Of a stretch of 64,000 bases of DNA, positions 35,170 to 47,400 are shown one piece after another (position 1 is the stretch's first letter; the number at the start of each line of letters is the position of its first letter). The stretch is from positions 8,060,001 through 8,124,000 of the forward strand of contig OX442316.1 in NCBI GenBank assembly GCA_949358305.1. The letters run 5' to 3'. Source of the DNA: Strigamia acuminata. Taxonomy: Eukaryota; Arthropoda; Chilopoda; Geophilomorpha; Linotaeniidae. The translations under genes were made by a program, and so were the position numbers. The notes under the pieces were generated by a model that searched no databases, had not been told where the DNA came from, and worked only from the letters and a program-made list of their open reading frames with translations.

Positions 35170-37190
35170 TTATATGATACCAATCTGAAAATAAATTAAA
35201 AAAATAAAATTTTAATAAGACACTCAATTAATCTACGCTTAATAACAAATAATACCTTGCTTGCAACATCTAATGCATCGTAATCGGACGCTAATTTGAC
35301 GTAAGCCTTCTTCTGACCGTCTGGCCTGTTATTAAAAAAACAAATACTTAACACAAATCCAAACACGATCAACACGACAAATCCTATACCTAACAAGCGT
35401 ATTGACTTTCGCCACATCAATATCATAAAGTTTCTTCACCGCAGTTCTGATTTGAGGCTTGTTCGCCTTCAAGTTTACGAGAAAAACTAATGTGTTATTG
35501 TCCTCAATTTTCTTCATTGCCGATTCAGTGGTCAATGGGTGCTTGATGATTGAAAATTGATCCAGTCTGTAATAAATTACACCCATTAAATATAAAACCA
35601 AAAAATAATATCAGTATAACATGCCTGCTCCTCCTGGCAACGCTTTTCCGTGGGTATTTAGGATTACGTGGCAAACTTAAAGTTCTTGGTCGTCTAAAAT
35701 GAACCGTAGTACGGATCTTACGAACTCTAGTTCCATACGCTCCTTTCTGCACCGTTCTCTTTGCTTTCAAAGCGATGATCTTCGCTCGCTCCTTAGCAGA
35801 TTCCTAAAAAAAAAAAACAAAAAAAAAACAATTAAACCAACCATCAAAACCAACAAAATTAAAAACCAAAAAAACCCACCTTCTTCTTCCCTCCCTTAAC
35901 AACTTTGCCAGCTACAATCTTAGGCTTTTGAGCAGGTTGTTTCTTCACATCTTTCTTTTCACCACCCTTCTGTACCGGCTTCTGACCAGGTTTCTTCGCA
36001 ACAGCCTTCTTCACCACAGGCTTGGCCGCAAGTTTCACCCCTGGTTTAGCAGCAGCTAAAACATCAAACAAAAATTAGAACAAATCCCTTAAAAAACTAA
36101 TTCCTCTTCATTTATAAATACCTTTCTTCTCAACAGGCTTCTTAGCTCCTCCGGTAGTTTTCTTCTCAAGAGGCTTCTTTGGTGCAGCGGCCTTTTTGTC
36201 ACCAGCACCTTTCTTCTCCGCTGCAACCTTCTTCTCGCCAGCAGCTTTCTTTTGGGCAGGAGCCTTCTTATCACCAGCAGCTTTCTTATCTCCAGCAGCT
36301 TTCTTGTCAGCCGGCGCCTTTTTCTCTCCGGGAGCTTTCTTCTCACCAGGAGCCTTCTTCTCTGCAGGTCCTTTCTTTTCAGCCGGGGCCTTTTTCTCGG
36401 CACTAGCCTTTTTTACTGGAGCCGCGGCCTTTTTATCAGGCGCTGCCTTTTTCTCGGCAGAGGCCTTTTTATCAGGCGCTGGTCTCTTCTCAGCGGGCTT
36501 CCTCTCGGGTGCCGCTTTCTTTTCGGCAGCAGGCTTCTTCTCGGCTGCTGCTTTCTTCTCAGGTTGGGGTTTCTTGTCGGCTGCAGCTTTCTTTTCGGGT
36601 TGGGGTTTCTTATCGGCTGCGGCTTTCTTTTCGGGTTGGGGTTTCTTTTCAGCTGCAGCTTTCTTTTCGGGTTGAGGTTTCTTTTCGGCTGCAGCTTTCT
36701 TTTCGGGCTGGGGTTTCTTTTCGGCCGCGGGTTTTTTCTCCGCTGCTGGTTTCTTCTCAGGTGCTGCTTTTTTCTCAGCAGCAGGTTTTTTCTCTGGGGC
36801 AGCTTTTTTCGCGGGCTGAGGTTTCTTTTCAGTCTGATTCGCGGCGGCCGCTGGCGCAGGTTTCTTCTCTGTGGCCTGCTTTTTTGCTGCGGGAGCACCT
36901 TCTAGCTTTCCATCGGGAGCGGGGTTTTTCTGGGCCTTTTTTTCTTTAGGGGCTCCACCCGTCGCGCCTTCGCCTGTAAAAGAATGGGTGAGTTATGAGT
37001 CCTATGACACAACGTGGCCACGTTGGGCCGACAACCACATGCATGGATGGCTCGTTAATTGTGTAAAATGTTAGTTTGGTTTATATCGATTGGGATGTTT
37101 TACGAAAATATGTTAGATTAGATGATATTAATACACTTTTTGCTTGCAATAATTACCTGATGGCTTTTTAGCCGGAGTTTTAGGAGGCAT
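35170..37190 (-). CDS. RpL23A: Large-subunit ribosomal protein uL23 (L23a) with a very long histone-H1-like N-terminus
   Basis: Seven coding exons in transcript order: 37190-37157, 36973-36122, 36055-35880, 35803-35625, 35566-35390, 35325-35256, 35184-35170; 500 residues. The last 146 residues are a canonical eukaryotic L23a ([59 protein letters not shown]-stop). It binds rRNA at the peptide exit tunnel and is an SRP docking site. The first about 354 residues are Lys/Ala/Pro repeats ([12 protein letters not shown] and variants). Drosophila L23a also has a histone-H1-like extension, but a much shorter one (whole protein about 277 residues). The last exon codes only IGII plus stop. The intron after exon 4 begins with GC. 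Upstream of ATG, CCCTTTCT on the minus strand (37244-37237) could be the 5'-TOP start typical of ribosomal protein mRNAs. Confidence 0.92.
36530..36730 (-). repeat. 36 bp tandem repeat inside the RpL23A extension
   Basis: Several near-identical 36 bp units coding a 12-residue [12 protein letters not shown]-type repeat. The long open frames on the opposite strand here are by-products of this low-complexity DNA. Confidence 0.7.
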
Positions 37191-38420
37191 GATCTCGGTG
37201 AAATGTGTATGAACCGCTACGGGGACTACAAAACGCAGAAAGGGATTTGGCACTTCCGTTTCCTTTATTCGACACAATGAGCGTCTTTCTCGTTTTCCTA
37301 TTTCATTATGATAATGTATGACGTAATGTCACCGTTGTGATTTGAAACGCTTTTGTGCTGAATGTGAGTCACAGTAACGTCGATCGGTGTACCGCCTAGT
37401 AGGAAAAGTATGAACTAATATTTTAGTCTGTTGCGCCCTCTGTAACATTTCTTACTCAAGTAGTTTTTTTATTTAAAATAAACAGCAGCCATTAATATTT
37501 CCCATTTATTCCATTATTAAAGCACAATTTTCAAAAAAATAGAATAAAATGAATAAGTGAAGTAAAAATAAATAAATAAAAAATGACAAACAAACTCGCA
37601 CTGATTATTTTCTCTGGAAGAAAAAATATATATTTATACTAAGATTTCTGTTTTTAAAAAATTAATTCTACATAATACTGAACAATTCTCTCATCTACCT
37701 TTTTTTTTTCAAGGGGCTAAGGATATACAATTACTCGATATCGTTAAGACAAATACTTTTTAGCTTAGTCTTTTGTCGTATTTAAGTATCTACATAAACT
37801 TCGACATAAACGGAGTTGTTCAAAGTGAGTGCTTGTCCGTAAAGTGTGGAAACCTGTAAAAACAGACGGCGGAAATAACACAATTTGAAAACTGTTGAAG
37901 CTATATAGGTTTGCCTAGAGTTGCATCTTTTGGAAGACAAAACTACGACGAGTAGAAAACAAACGATGGGATTTTTTTTCAAAGCTAATTCAATTTTGGT
38001 ATTCGTATAATTTTTTTTTCTTATTTTTTTCAAAATGAAAACATCTTCATATGTGTTACGAGTATGGTACGCACATCAGCAGGTTGTTTGTTTATGTACA
38101 CGTTAAATTCTATCAAGAATTTTTCACTAGAAGTGAAGTGATCGAGAATTGAGTTCAGCCAACAGTCCCCACAACTGTATGAATTTAGACGAATATTCGT
38201 CCAAGATATGAATCAATTAATTATTTATAACTTCTTCCGCATTTTTTAAAATCACTTGCAGACTCTTCTTTTTTCACTTTGTTGAGGAAAATAAGTCTAT
38301 AGTGCACTTTCCAGTTCACAAGCACATTCACCCGCCTCGTTTTTTTCTTTTTCTTTTATATTTGGCACAAAAGTAAGGTTCACCAATATGATTATTAAAC
38401 ATCTTCTCCTGGGGGAAGAC
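37191..38420. other. RpL23A promoter side and 3' flank of the DIP gene
   Basis: The first 150-200 bases hold the RpL23A 5' leader and promoter. The rest, AT-rich, is probably the 3' untranslated region of the minus-strand DIP gene whose stop is at 38421-38423. No other coding sequence seen. Confidence 0.5.
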
Positions 38421-41400
38421 TTATACCGTAGCAGAAAGCTGAGATGTAATAAACAGAACGAGAATCAGATCCAGTAGCCAGTGGTATTGGACTGCTTTTG
38501 ATGCTGCGTCTACAAATATTGAAATACAAAAACAAACAAAAAGTATTACAAGTTTTATAATTCAAACGTACAAAGCAAATTCCCTTAAATACACCAATTA
38601 AACGAATAAAAATAAAATTCGTTCGTTTAATCTTCCAACAGAAATTTGTTGCTTCGGTTTCCTTCTAACAAAATGTTTACGTACGAAATAAATCTAGATT
38701 AGCTTAATTCGTGTCTCCGGCTCGCCCCTTAATTGGAAAATAAAATATTTATTACAACACACACACCCAAAACCAAATTAGTACATCACAAATGACGGTC
38801 CGTAAACATTATTGACAAGCAATAGAAAAATGGCTAAAGTATCACAATTCAATTAAATCTAGAATAATTAATTATCGCAAGATTAAAAGTTGCATGTTCT
38901 TCAACGGCCACAAAAACCACAGCGCCAATAATGGGAAATCGCTTTTAATTGCCTCAATGCGGGTTTCTTGAACTTTGGTGAAACTTGTGGATTAAAAGCA
39001 ATGAACAAATTCATTCTCTGATGCAATTTACCCCCAAAGCCAAGCCACTCTGCGATAGGGGAAAAGTCATCGCGTCGATTTTTTTTTCGTTTTTGTTTCA
39101 GTGAATAAGTACTTTCACCACCATCCGAGTGCCATTATGTGTTGTGCGAGATTTCTTTTTTATTCAGAGCTACTCCACCTTTTTTTCTCCCTTCTTTCTG
39201 CCACTCTCGCCAATAGGGAATCGTTCAGAAACGCTCTGCTAGCCACAAGTGGGGCTAATTTCTAACTGTCTTTGTATTTTTTCCCCTTATTCCCTTCTTG
39301 TCAGTTTCTTCCTATTTACGCACTCATTTGTTTGCAGATAGAACAAAAAAAAATAACAAAAAAAAAGATAAGCCTTAAAGCCGTTTTAAAAAGTCTACGA
39401 ACTATCCATGCTAAAAGCGTTGTGAACCTGCAAAACTACTTCACATACCCTTGAGAATTTGATAAGTGTGCAGCCTTTAGTTGAACGATGAGTTGCTGTA
39501 TGGAGGTAAATTGACTGTCACCATACTAAGAAAATGCATTTTAACCCTCAGTTTTAAACTAATGCCGTAGAATATACATGTTTTGCACATTTTAAAAACT
39601 ATTTCCAGTTGCCATAACAAGAAATTTAACGGAATAAGAGGTCTCGTGAATAATAAACAAGACTACATCCAGTCTGAACCCCCACCACAATTTTACAATT
39701 CCATACATTCTTAATGAGAGATTTTTTTCTTGTTGTGTGTTTTACTTCGATCCCTGTTAGGAATATAGAATGTGATGTATACATTTTTGAAATGCCGCAT
39801 TTCCAATATATATATATATATTTAAAAAAAAAAAAAAGAAACGGAACAAAATTTTCCGTTGTATTGTAACAACAAAAAACGTTTTCGCTATATAGCAATA
39901 GAAAATGCCAAGTTATTGAATCCTAAACCAGAAAAATAAAAAAAAATGAAGCGTCGAGATTGTCTATTTCGAGTCAGCACATATTACAGAATACACAAGA
40001 CGATATTACCGTACTGTAACTAAGGTGGCATGTCGGTTCTTGCGGAAAATATTTGGCTAGATTCATTTTGCCTTGTATTGATTCTCAAGCCGTGTGCTTC
40101 ACTCCCCACTTTGATGGTGATCACGTTCAAATAACCAAGTTAGGCTGGCGGCAGATGCTCGACTATACAACTTGGGATTCTTCCTTTCCCTTCTCTTTTC
40201 ACGGGATTCCTCACAATGATATTCCTTTCGCTTTCCCCTGTTCGAACAATTGCTCAGCTGCGTTTGCTATCCGATAGGTTTGGTCAGGATCCAAATTGCT
40301 TTTTGATGACTTTTCAAGAAGAGTTTTTCTTTACAGATGAAGTGCACGCTGACTAGTTTGTTTCAATTTGAAGGATAAATGTAGAGCTTAGACCAAGTTA
40401 CATCAAAGTTGTTTGTCAAAAAGAAGAAAAAACATTCGAAAAAACGTGTTTCTAACTATTTATAAATTATAAGTGTATTTGGCAAACCAATTTTTGTTTA
40501 CACTAGAAACTTTTTCTATTTGTTTAGAGAAAGAAATTCAATCAAGTAGTAGAATAGCAGTGGATTGATAGATAAATAAAGCTGACATTTTCCCCCACCC
40601 CAGTTTTCCCAACGTTCCATACCTGCTGTGATATTGGGAGGCCGTTTCTGGACAGGTTTCATGATTTCCCTGTCAGGCTCAGGAGAAAGCTTCCGAGTTG
40701 GAATCTTGATTTCTTCTCCTACAGTGATGTCAACAGAAATTTAAAAGTTAATATATTTTCCCGCATAATTTCAATTACAACTAAACGTATAATTAAAAAA
40801 ATATGAGACTGAAAAAGGAAAATTCAATTTGTTTGACTTATTTATGATATTTCTATTTAACATATAAAATATCAAAAAGAAACTCGAGAAATAAATGCCT
40901 TTGAGAGTTGGTCTCATAAAAAAATCAAAAAAAAAAATTCTAGTTCGCCGTTTTCATTTTAAAGATGATTTTATGTCCTCTTTGAGAACATAACTTCTTG
41001 TATAAATTATTAACGTTAAATTTTTTGACAGCAAATAACTTCGGTAATAGAGAATATTTTATGAGATTTTTACAAAAAAAAACTGTCAAAAACAGTCAAA
41101 TGAGCAAATTTCTTTGTTATTACCATTAATAAGTCTTTCTAAAGAGTTAATCAATTGAAAAAAAAACAAAAAAAACCCCACAAACACAGTGGCAAACATT
41201 TAGTTATTACCAGCATGAACAGTATTGTCCATTCCATCTACATACAAATTTTTTCTTGAATCAAGAGTTTTATATCCTGTTGTGGTATCATTGCTTGTAA
41301 AATGCTCTGAAAAAAGAAAAAAAAGAAAAAAAGAAAATAACCTTTACATCACCACTTGATTATCACTCGATTTTATTTAGAAAAACACTAACAAACGCTG

Positions 41401-44400
41401 TCTTTCCGTTTCCTTTTCAAATGACAAGTGAAACAAACAACTTTCTGACAGATCCGGCCCAAGCGAGTTGTATTGAGAGAGAAACAATACCGACTCGTTC
41501 TTGAGGCTGACAGGCGTGACGTTTTAATAAGCAAGTTTTTGGCTGTGGCTGCTCATCTCTTTTGTTACTCTTTAACTTATTTTTAAATTATGAAAAATCC
41601 CTGTCACAGTTTCCTCCGAGACCAAGCATTTGGCGTGTGTAGTTTCGCCACCGACTTGGTAGTGCGCCATACCTCTTTTGTACGTTCTCAGCCCTAGCAA
41701 TTTAAGTTTGTTGGACCCCATGTCGCTTGACCGCCATTACGTCGCGAGAGGGCACTCGGACGTTCCGTGGCAGACGCTGATACGTCCACTAGACGACCCA
41801 ATTTAACAGCCAATCATGGCCCAGTGTCTACATATTTAACCTGTGTATTTTCCCAGAATAAAACACTTGTAATTCTTTAACCCTATGATGATGTTGCATT
41901 ATTTCAACCACACGATTTCCAACAAATGGTAGCAGAGGGTGGTTAAAAATCCACCGACGACGTTAAAGAATAACTGACGACTACAAGTCAAAACACGAGG
42001 CGTACAAACTTGAAGAAGAAAAGACGAGCAGTAAAAGTCTGAAAATTTCGAGCGAGCACGTGTTTTTTGAGAAGACGACATGACGGATTCAACGACGAAA
42101 ATCCGCAACCAAATAGAATTGTTACACGACGGTAACTATTTGCTGTGGTCCAAACGAGTAAAGGCCGCGCTAAATGAACGAGATTTGTGGGACACCGCGA
42201 TCGAAGAGACGGAGCCCAAACGACCAGTTAAGGGAGATGCGACCCACGATGAGGACGAAAAAACGTGGAAAACGTGGCGGAAGAGCAACAACGCCGCGAA
42301 GGGAATACTGATCGGAACCCTAAACGATGAGCAGGTACTACGTTACGACGACGCATTAACCGCTAAACAACTTTGGGACGACATAAAGAAAAATATGGAG
42401 ATCGATACAACAGATCTCCAGTACGAGTGCTTGGACGAGTTGCTGCGCCTCAAAATGACCGCGAAAGAGACAATAGACCAGTACGTAAACCGAGTCGAGG
42501 CACTGAGAACTAAATGCGCCTCCTACGGAGGGGATATAAAGGAAACTCAGGCCAAATACGCGATATTAAGGGGATTGCGAGAAGAATTCGACGCCACGGC
42601 CGAGGGCATCAGAGCAAATAAGACGACTACACTACAAGATGCGCGAAAAATTTTGAGATCACGTGAGACGCAGAACAACATAAAAATCGAAGGAAGCACG
42701 GATGTTGCATACAGAGCGGATAGCCGTAAGAGATTCGAGAAACGTGCGGACACGCGAAAATGCTTCAATTGCAACAAACCTGGTCACGTGGCGAGCGAGT
42801 GTAAGAACCCAATGTTCTGCTTCAACTGCGAAGGGAGCGGGCATAAGGCGTCAACTTGTTCAAAACCGAAGAGAGAGAGGACGAATTCCAAACGCGGCAA
42901 AGGCACATTCAAACGAAGCCACAAACAAGAAGGAAATCTGTGTGCATTCGAGATGGAGGAATCGTGCATGTACGCAATGACAGACGAGATCGAGACGGCC
43001 GACAAAATCACGACGACAGACGAAGTTGCAACGTACACCGACCCGATTACAACGACCGACGAAATCACGACAACAGACGAAGTTGCAACGTACACCGACG
43101 AGATTGCGACGACGGACGAACTCACGACGACTGACGAAGTTGCAACGACCACCGACGAGATCGCGTCGACCGACGAAATTACAAAGAACGAAGTGGCGAC
43201 GATTAGTGAAGAAACGAAGGTGCTTTGGTTGGTGGATTCGGGCGCAACTAGCCATATGACGAGAACCAAGGAATTTTTCGACACCTACGAACGTGATGAT
43301 CGGACAATTGGGATCGCTGACAAGAATGTAAGAATGAAATCGATTGGAATTGGCAGTATTCGAGTCACGACCAGCAAAAACGACAAAATTCACCGACTAA
43401 ACAACGTTTTACACGTACCTGAGATATCGGCGAATCTACTTTCCGTGGCCAAAATCATCGATACCAAGAAGAGCGTGATTTTCGACATCAAGGCGTCGGC
43501 AGTACGAGGACCAGACGGCAGAGCGATCATCGACATACGACGAATCGGGGACAAGTTCGTGATCGACACGAAAATATTGCAGAGCCACGAAAACGCAAGA
43601 AAATCCGAAGAAATCAACACGACGTGGCACCAACGACTCGGGCACCTGGCGTACGACACAATGAGGAAAATGGAGAGGGACACTTTGGTACGAGGACTCA
43701 AGATGGATACGAGCGAAAACGAGACATGCGAATCGTGTATCAAGGGGAAACTTACTCGAAAACCCCACAAAAGCATCGGAGAACGCCAATCGCAAAGTAT
43801 CATGGACCTGTGGCACGTGGACCTCGTCGGAGCAATTACACCCGAATCACTGGGAGGATCAAAGTATATCATGACAGTCGTTGACGATTGGAGCCGAAAA
43901 ACGATGGTCAAAGTTTTAAAAACGAAAAGCGAAACGGCCGAAAAATTGAAGAATTTGATCACGATGTGCGAGACAGAAACGGGCCAACGTTTAAAGAGGA
44001 TACGTAGCGATAACGGCGGGGAATTTATCGTGGGAAAACTGGAAAAATGGTTTCAAGAACGAGGAGTTGACCACCAACTAACAGTACCGTACTCAGCCGC
44101 GAGCAATGGCGTGGCAGAACGCCAAAATCGAACAATTATCGAGATGACGCGAACGATGCTCGTCGAGTCGGGACTACCATACACGTTTTGGGCAGAGTGC
44201 ATGTGCACAACGGCAATCATTCGGAACTCGTGCATGACAAGAGTGCATGGAAAAACCCCGTCGGAAGTTTGGGACGACAAGAAACCAACTGTAAAATATT
44301 TCAAACGTTTCGGATGCGTCGCGTTTGTACTCACGAAAAATGCGGGACGAAGGAAGTTTGACCCGAAAGCCGAGAAGAGAATATTCGTGGGATACGCACA

Positions 44401-47400
44401 AAAACGACGAGGATATCGAATTTACAATCCCGAGACACGACTCGTCAGCGAGGAACGAAATGTAAAATTCGTCGAGAGCGAGTTGGGCGCGCCGATGCTA
44501 CGCAGTGAAGACGGCACCGCAATGCAACCCAAATACGCCGACTTGGAGATCGAGTCCGAAATTAAGACGAGTCTTGACGAGGAAAAAGGCGGGAACACAG
44601 TCGAAAATGGCGTAATAATAGACGGAAGTCGAGAAGGCAACGCACAAGATGAAAACGACGAAATATTGGACGGGAATCGAGAGGAGAACGCACAAGACGA
44701 AATCCAGAACAACGAGGAGGCCGACCCACCACCACCCACTCAACAACACACGCCGAGAGCCACGACGGCAGAACGCCAAGTCCGAAACCTCACAGAAAGA
44801 ACGGCAAATGAAGACGAAATGATACGACAAGGAGCTAGAAGATCCGAGCGGATAAAATCAAGAGCGATGGCCAACGTATCGGAAGAAATTGATCCCCCTC
44901 GAAACTACAACGAAGCGCTACAATCAATTAATTCCGAGGAGTGGATAAAGGCCATGGATGAAGAAATAGCGTCGATGAAGAAGCACGAAGTTTGGACAAC
45001 GAGGGAACTGCCGAGAAACAAGAAAACTGTCAAGTCGAATTGGGTTTACAAACTCAAAGTAAATCCAAACACCGGTGAAAGACGTTTCAAAGCACGGCTC
45101 GTAGCCGCTGGATACACGCAGCGATGGGGAGTAGACTACGACACGACATTTGCACCGGTAATTAGAATCGAAACGCTGAGAATACTCGTAAACGAAGGCG
45201 CGAAACGAAAAAGGAAACTATCGCAACACGACGTACGATCGGCATACCTCCACGGCAAACTCAAGAATGAAATTTACATGGCACAGCCTGAAGGCTACGA
45301 GGACGGGACGAATCTCGTATGCAAACTAGAAAAAAGTATCTACGGACTAAAACAGTCAGGGCGGTGCTGGTACGAGAAGCTAACCGAAGTTTTGGCCAAA
45401 GTAAAATTTGAACGATCTCCCGACGACCCATGCTTATTCATCGTGAGACGAGGACATGACTACATGTTTTTGGGAGTTTACGTGGACGACGCCGTCACTT
45501 TGGCATCATCGGACCGATTCGAGAAGGAAGTGATAGACCAGATTAAAAACGACGTAGAATTAATCTCCATGGGCCAACTATCATCCATCTTAGGGATTCA
45601 AGTTTACCACGACGACAATGGAATCCACCTACACCAGTCCGAATATATTCGAAGAGTTTTAGCAAGTTACGGGATGGAAAACTGTAACACCAAGTCGACA
45701 CCGATGGACCCGCAACTCAATTTGGATGAACACGAGGACAGCCCAGAAGTCGACCAGCGCGAATACCAAGAACTGATCGGGAAGTTGATGTATTTGGCAA
45801 TCAACACACGACCCGACCTCAGTTTCGCAATGAGCTCGCTGTCCCAATACAGCGCGAAGCCCAAACAGACACACTACCAAGCACTGAAGAGAGTGTTGAA
45901 ATACCTGCAGAAAACAACCAACTACAAATTGTCATACGGATGCGAGGACCGAAGATTGCATGCCTACACGGACGCAAGTTGGGACAGAACGGCAGATTCC
46001 AAGTCGTTCTCGGGATTTGTTGTGCGCGACGGACGGTCGCTAATCCACTGGAGATGCAAAAAACAGGAGATCGTGGCAATGTCAAGCACTGAGAGCGAGT
46101 TACACGCCTTATCGGAAGGTATCAAGGATGTGCTGTGGACAAAAGAAATAATGATGACCATCACACCAACCACGAAAATGGAAGCAACGACTGTTTATTG
46201 CGACAGCTTAAATGCGACGCAATTACTGAAGCCGGGACCCCAAAAGGCGAGGACCAAGCACTTCAATCGGCGACTAAATTTCGTAAAGAATGACGTCGAA
46301 AGTGGTAACATCGACATCAAACACATCGCAGGAACCGAGATGTTGGCAGACTTCCTGACAAAACCACTTACAGGACCAACACTAGAAAAAGCCTTGATCG
46401 AACTCGGAATCGCCCCAACCAAGAAAGGCAGACACGAAGAAGAGTAATCAAGAAAGCAGTGCGTAATGACGGTTCAAGAGGAGAATTTGTTGGACCCCAT
46501 GTCGCTTGACCGCCATTACGTCGCGAGAGGGCACTCGGACGTTCCGTGGCAGACGCTGATACGTCCACTAGACGACCCAATTTAACAGCCAATCATGGCC
46601 CAGTGTCTACATATTTAACCTGTGTATTTTCCCAGAATAAAACACTTGTAATTCTTTAACCCTATGATGATGTTGCATTATTTCAACCACACGATTTCCA
46701 ACAAAGTTTGCTTCACGAAGGAATGTGCTTAAACAAAAGCCAGTACGACCTTCTTGAGTTTTGATGGAGCTATAAAATTAAACTCATGCTTGCTTTACAT
46801 GACTCTAGGACATGAGCACGGTTTGCAAAAGAGTTTCTATTTTTTTTTTCTTTTTCTTTTTTAAATTTGAGGTTACATTTTTCTTACCTTCTATTCGGAA
46901 GCTCACGTGGGATTCTTCACTTTCCGTTCTGTGTCGACTGGTTGGCAATTCAAGTTCTGTAAGTGAAGGTTAAGAAGTAAAGAAAAGAAATTGCCAAGAA
47001 AAAAAAAGAAATCTCTGATTTAGTGTCGTAACGTGACGTCCCCATGTTGCCATCTGGAGACAGATTGTGAAAAGCTAAACAGCTCAGACGTGAGGTATAA
47101 AATTTAAGTATAGGCTGAGAAAAAAAAAATTCGGATTTTGTCATAGCTAAAACAGCAAAGGTGTTGTTAAAGTGCGAAGTTTCTTGCAGCTAAAAGTTTA
47201 ACAAACAAATAATATAAATAAATAAATAAAACAAAACACCACAGCAAAACACATTTCCGGTATCTTATTCCATCACCACAATCTAACCTCACATTACCAA
47301 AAATCCGATAAAGCGTTACAATTACTACGGGAATGGCACAACTCATGCTTAAAAAAGCGAATTGGGAGTTTAAAGTGGTGCGACTAGTGGCAGACACGAT

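Larger units (their letters stand above)
41709..46703 (+). mobile_element. Intact Ty1/copia LTR retrotransposon, 4995 bp
   Basis: It has two 216 bp LTRs that look identical by eye, a 5 bp target-site duplication, a primer-binding site, one uninterrupted gag-pol frame of 1455 residues and a purine tract before the 3' LTR. Base composition is visibly more GC-rich than the surrounding intron. It lies antisense in an intron of the DIP gene. All parts needed for transposition appear present, which suggests very recent insertion. Confidence 0.95.

Noticed and set aside
36089-36898. Minus-strand Arg/Lys-rich ORFs
   Set aside because: Shifted frames of the same RpL23A repeat exon; they do not join to the L23a domain.
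36196-36949. Long plus-strand ORFs rich in Ala/Phe/Ser or Leu/Phe
   Set aside because: They are reverse-strand readings of the Lys/Ala/Pro repeat of RpL23A, which is supported by seven in-frame exons.
36974-37156. Possible intronic snoRNA in RpL23A
   Set aside because: Ribosomal protein introns often host snoRNAs, but I found no C/D boxes and no clear H/ACA structure here.
42784-43962. Minus-strand ORFs of up to 190 residues
   Set aside because: Antisense shadows of the copia gag-pol frame.
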